Of a DNA stretch of 64,000 nt, positions 8,309 to 17,266 are shown one piece after another. Below the pieces are notes generated by a model. It saw only the letters and a list, made by a program, of their open reading frames with translations, did no database searches and was not told where the DNA came from. Numbering within the stretch: position 1 is the first letter of the stretch; every line of letters begins with the position of its first letter. Source of the stretch: an uncultured Sulfitobacter sp. (GTDB lineage Bacteria; Pseudomonadota; Alphaproteobacteria; Rhodobacterales; Rhodobacteraceae); assembly GCA_947502265.1 (NCBI GenBank), contig CANMZB010000001.1:310001-374000 (forward strand), written 5' to 3'. Both the position numbers and the translations under genes were made by a program.

Positions 8309-9147
8309 CTTGCGACCCTATGGAACGGATTGCGGCGGCGCTGGAGCGGATGGCTCCGGCGCCGCTGGAGGCCCCTGATTTCGACGCAGCGGGCGCGTTT
8401 GTCTGGCACACCGGACCGGACCGGTTGGAGCCGGTGGCAGAGGTGTCGCGCGTCGACATCGGGCTTTTGGTGGGGATCGAGCGGTCGCGCGAGACGTTGT
8501 TGAAGAATACCGTGCAGTTTGCGGCGGGATTACCGGCGAACAACGCCCTGCTTTGGGGCGCGCGCGGGATGGGGAAATCAAGCCTTGTCAAGGCAGTGCA
8601 TAGCGCTGTTCAGATCGACTTTCCGGACCTTAAAGTTGTGGAATTGCAGCGCGAGGATTTGCCGTCGGTGGGCCGTTTGCTGAACCTCCTGTGCGGGTCT
8701 GACGCACGGTTTATCCTGTTTTGCGACGATCTGAGCTTTGGCCACGATGACGCGCATTACAAGTCACTGAAGGCGGTTCTGGATGGCGGGATCGAGGGGC
8801 GGCCGGACAATGTGGTGCTGTACGCGACCTCCAACCGGCGCCATCTGATGCCACGCGACATGATCGAGAACGAGCGCGGATCGGCGATCAATCCGGCAGA
8901 GGCGGTGGAAGAAAAGGTTTCTCTTTCGGATCGGTTCGGGCTGTGGTTGGGGTTCCACGCTTGCGATCAGGACCAGTATCTGGCGATGATCCGTGGCTAT
9001 TGCGACGCGCATGGTGTCACGATTGACGACGGGACATTGCGCGCGGAAGCTGTTGAGTGGCAGGCCACACGCGGCAGCCGCTCGGGGCGGGTTGCATGGC
9101 AGTATTTCACCGATCTGGCAGGGCGCAAGGGTGTAACCTTGAGCTGA
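8305..9147 (+). CDS. DUF815-family AAA ATPase
   Basis: A 280-residue P-loop ATPase. Walker A is GARGMGKSS (85-93) and the Walker B-like segment is FILFCDDLSF (about 137-145), where CDD replaces the usual hhhhDE. SNRRHL provides the sensor-1 Asn. DUF815 proteins are conserved in bacteria, but their role is not established. The 4-base overlap with tatC shows operon membership, yet a functional link to Tat export is only inference. Confidence 0.88.
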   Translation: MTCDPMERIAAALERMAPAPLEAPDFDAAGAFVWHTGPDRLEPVAEVSRVDIGLLVGIERSRETLLKNTVQFAAGLPANNALLWGARGMGKSSLVKAVHSAVQIDFPDLKVVELQREDLPSVGRLLNLLCGSDARFILFCDDLSFGHDDAHYKSLKAVLDGGIEGRPDNVVLYATSNRRHLMPRDMIENERGSAINPAEAVEEKVSLSDRFGLWLGFHACDQDQYLAMIRGYCDAHGVTIDDGTLRAEAVEWQATRGSRSGRVAWQYFTDLAGRKGVTLS

Positions 9148-9189
9148 TTTTCCGGATTGGTAGGCGGGAAGGGGCGCTGCCCCCTTGGC

Positions 9190-9232
9190 CCCGGGGGCCA
9201 ATTCCCCCGGGATATTTCCGGCCAAAAGAAAT
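9190..9232. terminator. Hairpin terminator with repeated extragenic motif
   Basis: A perfect 8-bp stem CCCGGGGG (9190-9197) / CCCCCGGG (9204-9211) with a 6-base loop lies between the convergent tat operon and the NlpD-like gene. It is followed on the plus strand by ATATTT, so it could terminate either transcript. The 23 bases 9210-9232 (GGATATTT-N2-GGCCAAAAGAAAT) recur inverted at 32882-32904 with 21 matches. Similar intergenic motifs are common in Roseobacter genomes. Confidence 0.6.
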
Positions 9233-9246
9233 GGGCAAGGGCGCGT

Positions 9247-10461
9247 CTAGTTGAGGTAAGGGTTGGGATCGACGCTGTCGAAGCCTTTGCGGACCTCGAA
9301 ATGGACGTAGGCGTCATCGCCGCTGCGCAGTTTTGCGATGCTTTGGCCGCGGCTGACGTTATCGCCTTTTGCAACGGCAACATCGGTTACATTGGCATAG
9401 ACCGTCAGCAGGTTGTTTGCGTGACGTACCACCACGATTGGCACGCCATCACCGCTTTTTGTGATGGCGGCGACGGTGCCGGTATCGGCGGCTTTGACGG
9501 CTGTGCCGGGGGCCGCTTTGATGTTGATGCCCTCGTTCTTGCCCTTGGAATAGTCGCGGATGATTGTGCCGCTTACGGGGCGCACCAGTTTGCCTGCGGA
9601 GGCCGGTTTTGTTGTGGGGCCAACGTCGGCGGCAGGTTTTGGTGCGGGGGCGGCTGTTTTAGTTTCGGCCTCGGCGGCAGGGGCGATTTTTTCGGCGGGC
9701 AGCGGTTGAGCGGCCGATGGCGGTGTGGGGGTGGATGACCCTTCGCCCGGCAGCGTTGTAGCTGTTGCGGCGGGGGAGGGTGTGCGTTTGGGCGGATTTT
9801 GCGAGGCCACCGGAATCAGCAGGAACTGCCCTTCGCGGATCGAGAAATCAGCGCCGAGGCCGTTCCATTCGGCCAGTGTCTGCACCGGCACCGAGTAGAG
9901 CCGTGCCACGGTAAAGGCAGTTTCGCCGCGTTCGACCTTGTGACGCACGGGTTCCTTGCCGGTTTGGGCAGCAGGGGGAGTGGCGAGCGGTTGAGTCGTT
10001 ACGCCGGGGGTGGCGGGAACGCGATCAATTGCGCCGCTTGCCACGGCGGAGATGTCGACCGGTTTGATCCGGCCTGTGCTGATGGCGCCTGTTGCGCTTG
10101 AGGGTTCCGGCACACGGGTGGGCAGGGCAAGGATCTCGTCCGCGCGCAGGGGTACATCTGGAGAAATCCCGTTGAACCGCGCGAGAGCGGCGGGTTCGAC
10201 GCCCACGCGGCGGGCCACATCGGCAAGCGTATCACCGCGCCGCGCGACGGCCACCTGATAGTTGGGGTAGGAGATGACGCCGCGATCATCGGGTTCGGGG
10301 CGCGCGGCAAGCGGAGCCTGTGCGGCATTGGCCGTGGTAAAGCCGCCGCCGATTCCGCGCATGTCGAAATCGAGGGGTTGGCTGCACGCTGCGAGGGTAA
10401 CACAGGCGGCACCTGCAAGCAGCGAGAGGCGCACGGTGCGGCGCGAAGTAGTCAATGTCAT
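9247..10461 (-). CDS. NlpD-like lipoprotein: two LysM domains and a degenerate LytM/M23 domain
   Basis: A 404-residue envelope lipoprotein. A signal peptide ends in the lipobox LAAC (Cys at about residue 25). Two LysM peptidoglycan-binding modules follow (around residues 68-115 and 172-220), then a Pro/Ala-rich linker and a C-terminal M23 domain (about 285-400). The zinc ligands are lost: the usual HxxxD becomes N-E-G-I-N, and HLHFEVR becomes Y-V-H-F-E-V-R. It should therefore not be an active endopeptidase but, like E. coli NlpD or EnvC, an activator of cell-wall amidases at division. The ATG at 10461 has AAGGAC upstream; an in-frame codon 27 bases earlier does not. It is downstream of pcm and surE, as in many proteobacteria. 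Confidence 0.88.
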   Translation of the reverse strand: MTLTTSRRTVRLSLLAGAACVTLAACSQPLDFDMRGIGGGFTTANAAQAPLAARPEPDDRGVISYPNYQVAVARRGDTLADVARRVGVEPAALARFNGISPDVPLRADEILALPTRVPEPSSATGAISTGRIKPVDISAVASGAIDRVPATPGVTTQPLATPPAAQTGKEPVRHKVERGETAFTVARLYSVPVQTLAEWNGLGADFSIREGQFLLIPVASQNPPKRTPSPAATATTLPGEGSSTPTPPSAAQPLPAEKIAPAAEAETKTAAPAPKPAADVGPTTKPASAGKLVRPVSGTIIRDYSKGKNEGINIKAAPGTAVKAADTGTVAAITKSGDGVPIVVVRHANNLLTVYANVTDVAVAKGDNVSRGQSIAKLRSGDDAYVHFEVRKGFDSVDPNPYLN

Positions 10462-10523
10462 CGAAGAAAAGTCCTTATCACTGCCCATCCCGTGTGCCCG
10501 GGATTTTGATGCTATATACCAGA

Positions 10524-11186
10524 TTATGTGTCTTTGCCCAACCCTTCGAGCAGCGGAACGAAGCGTACGGCACGCATTTCGTCATATTCGAGGCCATGGG
10601 CGGTTTTTCGCACGCGGATCAGGTGTTGAACGGCGTCGGACTGGCCCACGGGCAGCACCATGATGCCGCCTTCTTTGAGCTGGGCGAGCAGGGGGCCGGG
10701 GGGGTCTTCGGCGGCGGCGGTGACGAGGATGCGGTCGAACGGGGCCTGTTCGGGCAGACCGAAGCTGCCGTCGCCGATGATTGCGGTGATATTGTTGAGG
10801 GTGAGCGCGTCGAACACAGTGCGCGCTTCATGTACGAGACGGCGGTGACGGTCAATTGTATAGACTCGGCGCGCGAGCTTGCTGAGGATGGCGGCCTGAT
10901 AGCCGGAGCCGGTGCCGATTTCCAACACCTTGTCACGCGGGGTGAGTTCAAGTGCCTGCGTCATCAGCCCCACAACTGATGGTTGGCTGATCGTCTGGCC
11001 ACAGGCGATGGGCAGCGGCATGTCCTCGTAGGCGCGGCCGGCAAAGAGGCCGCGGATGAAGGGGCCGCGATCGACCGCCTCCATTGCTTCAAGCACAGCC
11101 TTGTCGGTGACCCCCTTGGAGCGCAGCGCGTAGAGGAACTGCATCTTGCGTTCCGCATCGCTGACCATGTCGGGGTCGTCGGTCAT
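10524..11186 (-). CDS. pcm: Protein-L-isoaspartate O-methyltransferase
   Basis: A 220-residue SAM-dependent enzyme that methylates isoaspartyl residues in aged proteins so they can be repaired. The family motif around the active site ([16 protein letters not shown]), SAM motif [13 protein letters not shown] and motif II/III segments are present. It overlaps surE by 4 bases (ATGA), so the two are translated together, and the NlpD-like gene follows, giving the conserved surE-pcm-nlpD order. Confidence 0.95.
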   Translation of the reverse strand: MTDDPDMVSDAERKMQFLYALRSKGVTDKAVLEAMEAVDRGPFIRGLFAGRAYEDMPLPIACGQTISQPSVVGLMTQALELTPRDKVLEIGTGSGYQAAILSKLARRVYTIDRHRRLVHEARTVFDALTLNNITAIIGDGSFGLPEQAPFDRILVTAAAEDPPGPLLAQLKEGGIMVLPVGQSDAVQHLIRVRKTAHGLEYDEMRAVRFVPLLEGLGKDT

Positions 11187-11968
11187 GTATTCACGTCCGC
11201 CATCAGGTCGAAAACGTCGTGGGCGGTGAGATCGGCGCGCATGGGCGTGACGGAAATGTAGCCGTCGAGGTTCACGGCGGCGTCGCTGCCGGGAGGCGGG
11301 GCGATCTGTTGGTTGCCGCCCCCGATCCAGAGGAACCGCCGCCCGTTCGGAGCATCATGCGGGATGGTCGAGAAATTCACGCCAGGGCGGCGGCCCTGCG
11401 GGGCGAGCCGGATGCCTTTGACATCCGCGCCTGTCACAGGGGGGAAATTCACGTTCCAGAACAGGGTGTAATCTGTGGCCTCCGGTTGTGGTTGGGCAAG
11501 AATACGGCGGACCACATCGGCACCGTGGCGGACGCTGGCGTCAAACGGGTTTTCAAGTTCGCGATTGGCAGGGCCATAAAATTGCGAAAGCGCGATCGAC
11601 GGGTAACCCTGAAGCGCGCCTTCCATCGCGGCGCCGATGGTGCCGGAATACAGCGTGTTCTCGGCGGCATTGTTGCCGCGGTTAACGCCTGAAAGGATCA
11701 GATCGGGTTTGGCGTCTTTCATCGGATCGTAGAGCGCGCAAAGCACGCAATCGGCAGGGCTGCCTTCGGCCATATAGCGGCGCGGGGAGAGTTCGGTGAT
11801 CAGGGTCGGTTTGGTGTAATTGATGCAATGGCCAACGCCGGATTGCTCGAACGCCGGGGCGACGGTCCAGACTTCGCCGTTCGTGCCTGCCAGTTCTTCC
11901 GCGATGGCGCGAAGTACGACAAGGCCGTCGGCATTGATACCGTCGTCATTGGTAATGAGAATACGCAT
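11183..11968 (-). CDS. surE: 5'/3'-nucleotidase SurE
   Basis: A 261-residue metal-dependent nucleoside monophosphate phosphatase, linked to stationary-phase survival. It begins [15 protein letters not shown] with the metal-binding D-D pair, and has SGVNRGNN and [11 protein letters not shown], all family signatures. It is first in surE-pcm-nlpD. In many alphaproteobacteria serS lies between tatC and surE; it is absent here, and the tat operon is on the opposite strand. Confidence 0.95.
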   Translation of the reverse strand: MRILITNDDGINADGLVVLRAIAEELAGTNGEVWTVAPAFEQSGVGHCINYTKPTLITELSPRRYMAEGSPADCVLCALYDPMKDAKPDLILSGVNRGNNAAENTLYSGTIGAAMEGALQGYPSIALSQFYGPANRELENPFDASVRHGADVVRRILAQPQPEATDYTLFWNVNFPPVTGADVKGIRLAPQGRRPGVNFSTIPHDAPNGRRFLWIGGGNQQIAPPPGSDAAVNLDGYISVTPMRADLTAHDVFDLMADVNT

Positions 11969-12032
11969 GGGGCCGCTCCTTTACTGCCTTGATAGGGGAG
12001 GCAGGCAGGCGCGGCAAGCAAGGCTCCGCCTA

Positions 12033-12680
12033 TTACGCCGATTTTCCGATCTGTGCGATCAGGCGGGCCGCCTCGTCGTGCGGTGCGGCCAGGGCGCTGC
12101 GGTCTTCGCCGGGGTAGAATCGCGCGCGGGTGGCTGTGGGCATGGGGCGGGGCGTCAGGATCTGCACGATGGGGCCGATGCGTGTTGTCTCGGCCTGCCA
12201 GCTGTGCGCGAGGGCAATTTGCGCAGCCTTTGTCGCGCCGTAGCTGCCAAGGAATTTTGCACCCGCCACCGGATCGTCAAAGAACACTGCCTGTCCGGCC
12301 TCGCCCAGAAGCGGGGCGACATATGTGATCAGTGTTGACGTTGCGGAAACGTTGGTGTCCAGAGATTTCTGGAAATCCTTGGCGTCGATGTGCGAGGCAG
12401 GGGTAAGCGGGGCCGCGTGGACCGCCGTGTGCAGCCACAGATCCAGCTTGCCCCAGCGGTCATGGATGCCGCGACACAGCGTGGCCATGGCGGCGGGAAC
12501 GGTGACATCCATCGGGGCCAGCGTGGCGCTGCCGCCTTTCGCCTTGATCCGGTCGTCAAGCTCTTCGAGGGCACCGACGGTGCGGCCCACGGCGATAATG
12601 TGGTGGGTGGAGGCCAGCGCCTCTGCGAGGGCGGAGCCAAGGCCGCGCGAGGCGCCTGTGATCAAAGCAGTTTGTGTCAT
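12033..12680 (-). CDS. Short-chain dehydrogenase/reductase
   Basis: A 215-residue SDR. It has the cofactor motif TGASRGLGSALA near the N-terminus and a YGATK active-site pair. The usual Ser before Tyr appears to be replaced in the FFDDPVAG segment, so activity is less certain than for a canonical SDR. The ATG at 12680 places the Rossmann strand right after the start (MTQTALITGAS); a longer upstream frame would add a non-homologous stretch. The substrate is unknown and the neighbours are unrelated housekeeping genes. Confidence 0.85.
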   Translation of the reverse strand: MTQTALITGASRGLGSALAEALASTHHIIAVGRTVGALEELDDRIKAKGGSATLAPMDVTVPAAMATLCRGIHDRWGKLDLWLHTAVHAAPLTPASHIDAKDFQKSLDTNVSATSTLITYVAPLLGEAGQAVFFDDPVAGAKFLGSYGATKAAQIALAHSWQAETTRIGPIVQILTPRPMPTATRARFYPGEDRSALAAPHDEAARLIAQIGKSA

Positions 12681-12722
12681 AACGGGCGATATGCGGCCAC
12701 GCGGCCCCGGCGTCAAGGGCGC

Positions 12723-12989
12723 TTAACCTTGGGGAAGAGCCAGTACATACTGTGATCCGCGTCGCGTCAGGATCACGCGGTCGGAATCGATTGCTTCGAC
12801 CTTGGCTCCGGCGAAGCTGTCTCCGGTGCTGACTTTGGTGATGTTGCCTTTGGGCAGACGGATCAACGCCTGTAGTGCGCCTTTGGTGCCAAAGACGCCG
12901 ATCAGCGCCGTGCGATCCAGTTTTGCGGATGTCGTCGCCAGTTTTCTGACTTTTTCGGGGGTTGGCGTGCCGTCTGTGGGGGTGGCCAT
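12723..12989 (-). CDS. Small protein with PilP/GspC-like beta domain
   Basis: An 88-residue protein starting MATPTDGTPT, with GGAGG four bases before the ATG at 12989. Residues 25-85 (LIGVFGTKGALQALIRLPKGNITKVSTGDSFAGAKVEAIDSDRVILTRRG) have the alternating pattern of the small beta-barrel found in pilus-assembly PilP and GspC HR domains, where such a module docks secretins. It has no signal peptide or membrane helix and no pilus genes nearby, so the functional link is uncertain. It lies 42 bases upstream of the SDR gene on the same strand. Confidence 0.65.
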   Translation of the reverse strand: MATPTDGTPTPEKVRKLATTSAKLDRTALIGVFGTKGALQALIRLPKGNITKVSTGDSFAGAKVEAIDSDRVILTRRGSQYVLALPQG

Positions 12990-13106
12990 GATGCCTCCTG
13001 AATGTTGCGCGTGTTGGCGTGCAGCTATGGGAGGGCGCGCAGCGGCGAAAGGGGGCGCGATGCGGGTCGGCAAACGCCTGCCACGGGATGCGCGGAAGGG
13101 TGCCTG

Positions 13107-13505
13107 TCAGCGTTTGCGGTGGTAGGTAAAGGTCAGCCGCGCGAGGTGGTCGATGGCCTGTCGGGGCAGGGTATCACCAAGGGTCATCCGCAGGGCGCGG
13201 GTTGTTTCATATTGAAATTCAGAGGGATAAATCTCTTGCATGGTGGCACTCAGATTTGTTTTGCAGTCCACAAACAGCGCAAGGGTGTGCGGCAATTTAT
13301 CCTGCCAGTCGAGCCGGAGCGTGCTGCCCTGACGCGGCCTTGCGGGGCGCCACGACGGTTGACCCCATTTGAGGCTCTCTGCGATCGGGCCTGCATCGGC
13401 TTCTTTCGCGGCGTCGAGAATCAGCGCGCGGATTTCTGCGAATTGTGCGCGGGCCTCAACGGGCCACGCGGCAAGTGTATCTGCAAAGGGATCATCCATA
13501 CGCAT
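13107..13505 (-). CDS. DUF1801 domain protein
   Basis: A 132-residue protein of the DUF1801/YdhG-like family. Typical features are the ARAQFAEIRALILDAA helix, ESLKWGQPSW, and a C-terminal ALRMTLGDTLP helix. The family is of unknown function, sometimes grouped with iron-chaperone-like YdhG. The start may be the first ATG (MRMDDP) or the second one two codons later. It is a single gene between a small protein and purF. Confidence 0.75.
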   Translation of the reverse strand: MRMDDPFADTLAAWPVEARAQFAEIRALILDAAKEADAGPIAESLKWGQPSWRPARPRQGSTLRLDWQDKLPHTLALFVDCKTNLSATMQEIYPSEFQYETTRALRMTLGDTLPRQAIDHLARLTFTYHRKR

Positions 13506-13568
13506 GGGTATAGCACGGTCTGGTGACAGAAAATGTCAGTATGATCACCACGCAACCGGCGCGGCGGG

Positions 13569-15077
13569 TTATTCCGCTGCCGACTTCATCTTGAAGCCTT
13601 CTTTGATCTGGTCGGCGGGTGTTACCGGATATTCACCGGAGAAACAGGCGTCACAGTATTGCGGACAGGCATTCTTGCGCCCGTCTGCTTCGCCGACTGC
13701 GCGGTAAAGACCGTCGAGCGAGATGAATTTTAGGCTGTTGACGCCCAGATACGCGCACATTTCGTCTTCGGACATCGTTGCCGCCAGCAGTTTATCGCGC
13801 TGGGGCGTGTCGACACCGTAAAAACAGGGCCATGCCGTGGGCGGAGAGGCGATGCGGAAGTGGACCTCGGCGGCACCGGCATCAAGAACCATTTCCTTGA
13901 TCTTGCGCGAGGTGGTGCCGCGCACAACTGAATCGTCCACCAGAATAACCCGCTTGCCCTTGATCAGCGCGCGGTTGACGTTGAGCTTGAGGCGGACACC
14001 CATGTTGCGGATCTGCTCTGTCGGTTCGATGAAGGTGCGACCCACGTATTGATTGCGGATGATCCCCATGGCGAAGGGGATGCCGCTTTGCAGGCTGTAC
14101 CCGATGGCGGCTGGTGTGCCGCTGTCGGGGACGGGGCAGATCAGATCGGCCTCAACCGGGCTTTCCTTGGCCAGTTCGCGGCCGATGCTCTCGCGGGTTT
14201 CGTAGACCGAGCGCCCGCCGAGGATGCTGTCGGGGCGGGAGAAATAGACATGTTCGAAAATGCAGAATTTGGATGGCTGCGGGCGGAAGGGGAATTGTGA
14301 TTCCATCCCGTCTTCGGTGATCACGACCATCTCGCCGGGTTTGATCTCGCGTACGAACTCTGCGCCGATGATATCGAGCGCGCATGTTTCCGAGCTGAGC
14401 GCCCAGCCGTCGCCGATTTTACCGAGCACCAGAGGCCGCACACCCAAGGGGTCGCGCACGCCGATCAGCTTTGTACGGGTCATTGCGACGATGGAAAATG
14501 CGCCTTCGACGCGGCGCAGGGCGTCTTCCATCCGCTCGGGGATGTTGGTTTGCAGCGACCGGGCCATCAGGTGGATGATGCATTCGCTGTCAGAGGAGGA
14601 CTGGAAGATCGAGCCACGTTCGATCAATTCGCGGCGCAGCGAGTTGGCATTGGTGATGTTGCCGTTGTGGGCAATTGCAGCGCCCCCCATGGCGAATTCA
14701 CCGAAGAACGGCTGCACATCGCGGATTGCGGTCGGACCTTTGCTCCCCGAGGTGGAGTAGCGCACATGCCCGATGGCCAAGGGGCCGGGCAGTGTTTTCA
14801 TCAGGTTCTCGCGGGTGAAATTGTCGCGCACATAGCCGAAACGGCGGGCCGACTGAAACCCCATTTCGGCATCGTGTGAGACGATGCCGCCTGCTTCCTG
14901 TCCGCGGTGTTGCAGGGCATGCAGGCCAAGCGCGACAAAGTTCGCCGCGTCGGCAACACCGACGACGCCGAAAACGCCGCATTCTTCTTTCAATTTATCG
15001 TCGCTGCCCGCATCCGTCAGATATGATGTATCGAACGGGTTTGCGGGGGGCATGGTCTTGGTCGGGGTGTGGGACAA
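13569..15077 (-). CDS. purF: Amidophosphoribosyltransferase
   Basis: First committed enzyme of purine synthesis, making phosphoribosylamine from PRPP and glutamine. The N-terminal Ntn glutaminase domain has the nucleophile in EECGVFGV (Cys33), so a propeptide of about 32 residues is expected to be removed. The phosphoribosyltransferase domain carries the PRPP loop VILVDDSVVRGTTS. Four cysteines near the C-terminus (NACPQYCDACF) are like those of Fe-S-type PurF enzymes. The start is probably TTG at 15077 with GGAG upstream; ATG at 15053 is an alternative. It is followed by none of the purine genes locally; cvpA is upstream on the same strand, the usual partner. Confidence 0.96.
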   Translation of the reverse strand: MSHTPTKTMPPANPFDTSYLTDAGSDDKLKEECGVFGVVGVADAANFVALGLHALQHRGQEAGGIVSHDAEMGFQSARRFGYVRDNFTRENLMKTLPGPLAIGHVRYSTSGSKGPTAIRDVQPFFGEFAMGGAAIAHNGNITNANSLRRELIERGSIFQSSSDSECIIHLMARSLQTNIPERMEDALRRVEGAFSIVAMTRTKLIGVRDPLGVRPLVLGKIGDGWALSSETCALDIIGAEFVREIKPGEMVVITEDGMESQFPFRPQPSKFCIFEHVYFSRPDSILGGRSVYETRESIGRELAKESPVEADLICPVPDSGTPAAIGYSLQSGIPFAMGIIRNQYVGRTFIEPTEQIRNMGVRLKLNVNRALIKGKRVILVDDSVVRGTTSRKIKEMVLDAGAAEVHFRIASPPTAWPCFYGVDTPQRDKLLAATMSEDEMCAYLGVNSLKFISLDGLYRAVGEADGRKNACPQYCDACFSGEYPVTPADQIKEGFKMKSAAE

Positions 15078-15233
15078 GGGAGCGCTCCGGCAGCCAGCAA
15101 GGTTACAGGCGTATTACGGCAGACCGCACGAAGAGTCACGGCGGTAATGTCGGTATTCGGCTTTAGTTTGCCCCATCACACGATTGTGTGAGCGGGGCGG
15201 GGGGAACAGTGGCTGAAGCGGCGCGTCTGCGCC

Positions 15234-15791
15234 TTATTCAGCAGAACAGCTTGAAACCAGTGCTTCGTATTTGCCGGTGATCCAGCCGAGCGCCTGATCG
15301 GGGTCCGAATTCTGGATGTCGTCGGTAAAGCGGCCAAAAACGCGGGCAGAGCGGCTGTCGTCCACGACGGTAAACTTCTGTCCCGACATCACGGTCGCGT
15401 ATACGAAAAAGGCGATGGCCACCAAAAGAATGCCGCGCGCCACGCCGAAAATGAACCCCAGCGCCTGATCGAAACCGCCCAGAACCGAGCGTTGCACCAG
15501 CGAGGAAAACAGCGGTGTGAACAGCGAGACGACCACCAGTGTGACCGCAAGAACCAGCGTGAAGGCACCGATGACCGACAATTCGCAGCTATCGGCGAGG
15601 AATTCACCCACCACCGGCAGTTCGCGCACCAGCGGCTCGACCTGCGGGGCGAACAGATAGGCCAGAACAGCCGCTGCGATCCAGCCGACAATTGCCATCA
15701 GTTCGCGCACAAAACCACGGCCATAGGCCAACAGTGCCGACATTACGATGACCAGCGCCACCACGCCGTCAATGAGGGTAAAACTGTCCAT
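15234..15791 (-). CDS. cvpA: CvpA family membrane protein
   Basis: A 185-residue inner-membrane protein with about four helices (residues roughly 5-25, 30-50, 68-90, 105-130). The N-terminal segment (DGVVALVIVMSALLAYGRGFVRELMAI) is the family signature. CvpA is needed for colicin V production in E. coli and contributes to envelope stress resistance in several bacteria. Its position upstream of purF on the same strand is conserved across proteobacteria. Confidence 0.92.
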   Translation of the reverse strand: MDSFTLIDGVVALVIVMSALLAYGRGFVRELMAIVGWIAAAVLAYLFAPQVEPLVRELPVVGEFLADSCELSVIGAFTLVLAVTLVVVSLFTPLFSSLVQRSVLGGFDQALGFIFGVARGILLVAIAFFVYATVMSGQKFTVVDDSRSARVFGRFTDDIQNSDPDQALGWITGKYEALVSSCSAE

Positions 15792-15818
15792 GCTCTTCTA
15801 GCCTTTCATCATGGAGCG

Positions 15819-17186
15819 CTATCCCGCTCCAAAAATTTCACCCACAAAACCCGTCAGATCGGCCATGGGCCGCAGGGTGATCCCGTCGACTCCCACTGCT
15901 TTGCCGCCTTTGGGTGCGATTGCGGTGGTAAAACCAAGTTTTTGCGCTTCTTTCAACCTGTTTTCGGTCTGGGTCGCCGGGCGGAGCGCGCCCGAGAGGC
16001 TAAGCTCCCCGAAAACAACGGTTTCCGCGGGCAATGCCGTGTCTTCGCGTGCGCTTAGAAGCGCCGAGGCAACGGCGAGATCGGCGGCGGGTTCCGAAAT
16101 TTTCAGACCGCCCGCCACGTTCAGGTACACATCAAGGCCTGCAAAGGGGATGCCGCAGCGCGCCTCAAGCACAGCGAGGATCATCGCAAGCCGCCCGCCG
16201 TCCCATCCCACGACCGTGCGGCGGGCCTGTGAATGGGGCGAGGGGGCGACAAGCGCCTGAATCTCGACCAGCACGGGGCGCGTCCCTTCGACACCGGCAA
16301 AAACCACCGATCCCGGTGTGGGCTGGCCACGTTCAGACAGGAAAAGAGCTGACGGGTTGGTCACCTCGGCCAGCCCGCGACCGGTCATTTCGAAGACGCC
16401 GATCTCGTCGGCGGGACCAAAGCGGTTCTTGACCGAACGCAGGATGCGGAAGGGGTGGCCGCGCTCTCCCTCGAAGTAAAGCACGGTATCCACCATGTGT
16501 TCGACCACGCGTGGACCGGCGATCTGGCCTTCCTTGGTGACGTGACCCACCAGAACGACGGAGGTGCCGGTGCGTTTCGCAAAGGCGGTCAATTCGTGCG
16601 CGCAGGAGCGGACCTGCGACACAGAGCCGGGGGCGCTTTCGACGTTATCGGCCCACATTGTCTGGATCGAATCAATGATGGCCAGCGCGGGGCGTTCGCG
16701 GTCCAGCGTGGTGAGAATGTCGCGCAGGTTGGTTTCTGCGCCCAGCTTGACGGCGGCGTCGGACAGGCCCAGACGCTGTGCGCGCATGCGCACCTGTGCA
16801 GAAGCTTCTTCGCCCGAGATATAGACAACGCCAAGCCCCTTGTTGGCAAAGGCGGCTGCGGCCTGAAGCAACAGCGTGGATTTACCGATGCCCGGATCGC
16901 CACCCACAAGGATGGCCGAGGCCGCGACAAGGCCACCGCCCAACACGCGGTCCAATTCGCCCAAGCCCGACAAGGTGCGTGGCGGCGGTGCTTCCTGGGT
17001 GGCGAGATCAAGCAGCTTCATCGACGATCCGCGCCGCGCGCCAAGCGATTTGGAGGGCGGGCCTGTGCTGATCCCTTTGTCTTCCTGAATGGAGTTCCAT
17101 TCGCCACAACCATCGCAGCGGCCGGACCATTTGGGAAAGCTTGCACCGCAACTGGTGCAGGTGAATGTGGTGGTTGGTTTTGCCAT
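15819..17186 (-). CDS. radA: DNA repair protein RadA
   Basis: A 455-residue RecA-like, Lon-like ATPase that extends recombination intermediates by branch migration. An N-terminal zinc ribbon has C10, C13, C24 and C27. Walker A is GDPGIGKST (96-104), the RadA-specific KNRFG is at 253-257, and the C-terminal Lon-protease-like domain follows (about 290-455). It lies 27 bases upstream of cvpA on the same strand, so a radA-cvpA-purF unit is likely. Confidence 0.96.
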   Translation of the reverse strand: MAKPTTTFTCTSCGASFPKWSGRCDGCGEWNSIQEDKGISTGPPSKSLGARRGSSMKLLDLATQEAPPPRTLSGLGELDRVLGGGLVAASAILVGGDPGIGKSTLLLQAAAAFANKGLGVVYISGEEASAQVRMRAQRLGLSDAAVKLGAETNLRDILTTLDRERPALAIIDSIQTMWADNVESAPGSVSQVRSCAHELTAFAKRTGTSVVLVGHVTKEGQIAGPRVVEHMVDTVLYFEGERGHPFRILRSVKNRFGPADEIGVFEMTGRGLAEVTNPSALFLSERGQPTPGSVVFAGVEGTRPVLVEIQALVAPSPHSQARRTVVGWDGGRLAMILAVLEARCGIPFAGLDVYLNVAGGLKISEPAADLAVASALLSAREDTALPAETVVFGELSLSGALRPATQTENRLKEAQKLGFTTAIAPKGGKAVGVDGITLRPMADLTGFVGEIFGAG

Positions 17187-17266
17187 GGCGATGTCTTGCC
17201 GCTAACGCGCGGCGGGGTCAAAGGAAATCGGGCTGTGTGACCGTGGGGAAGGTGAAACAGTGACTG

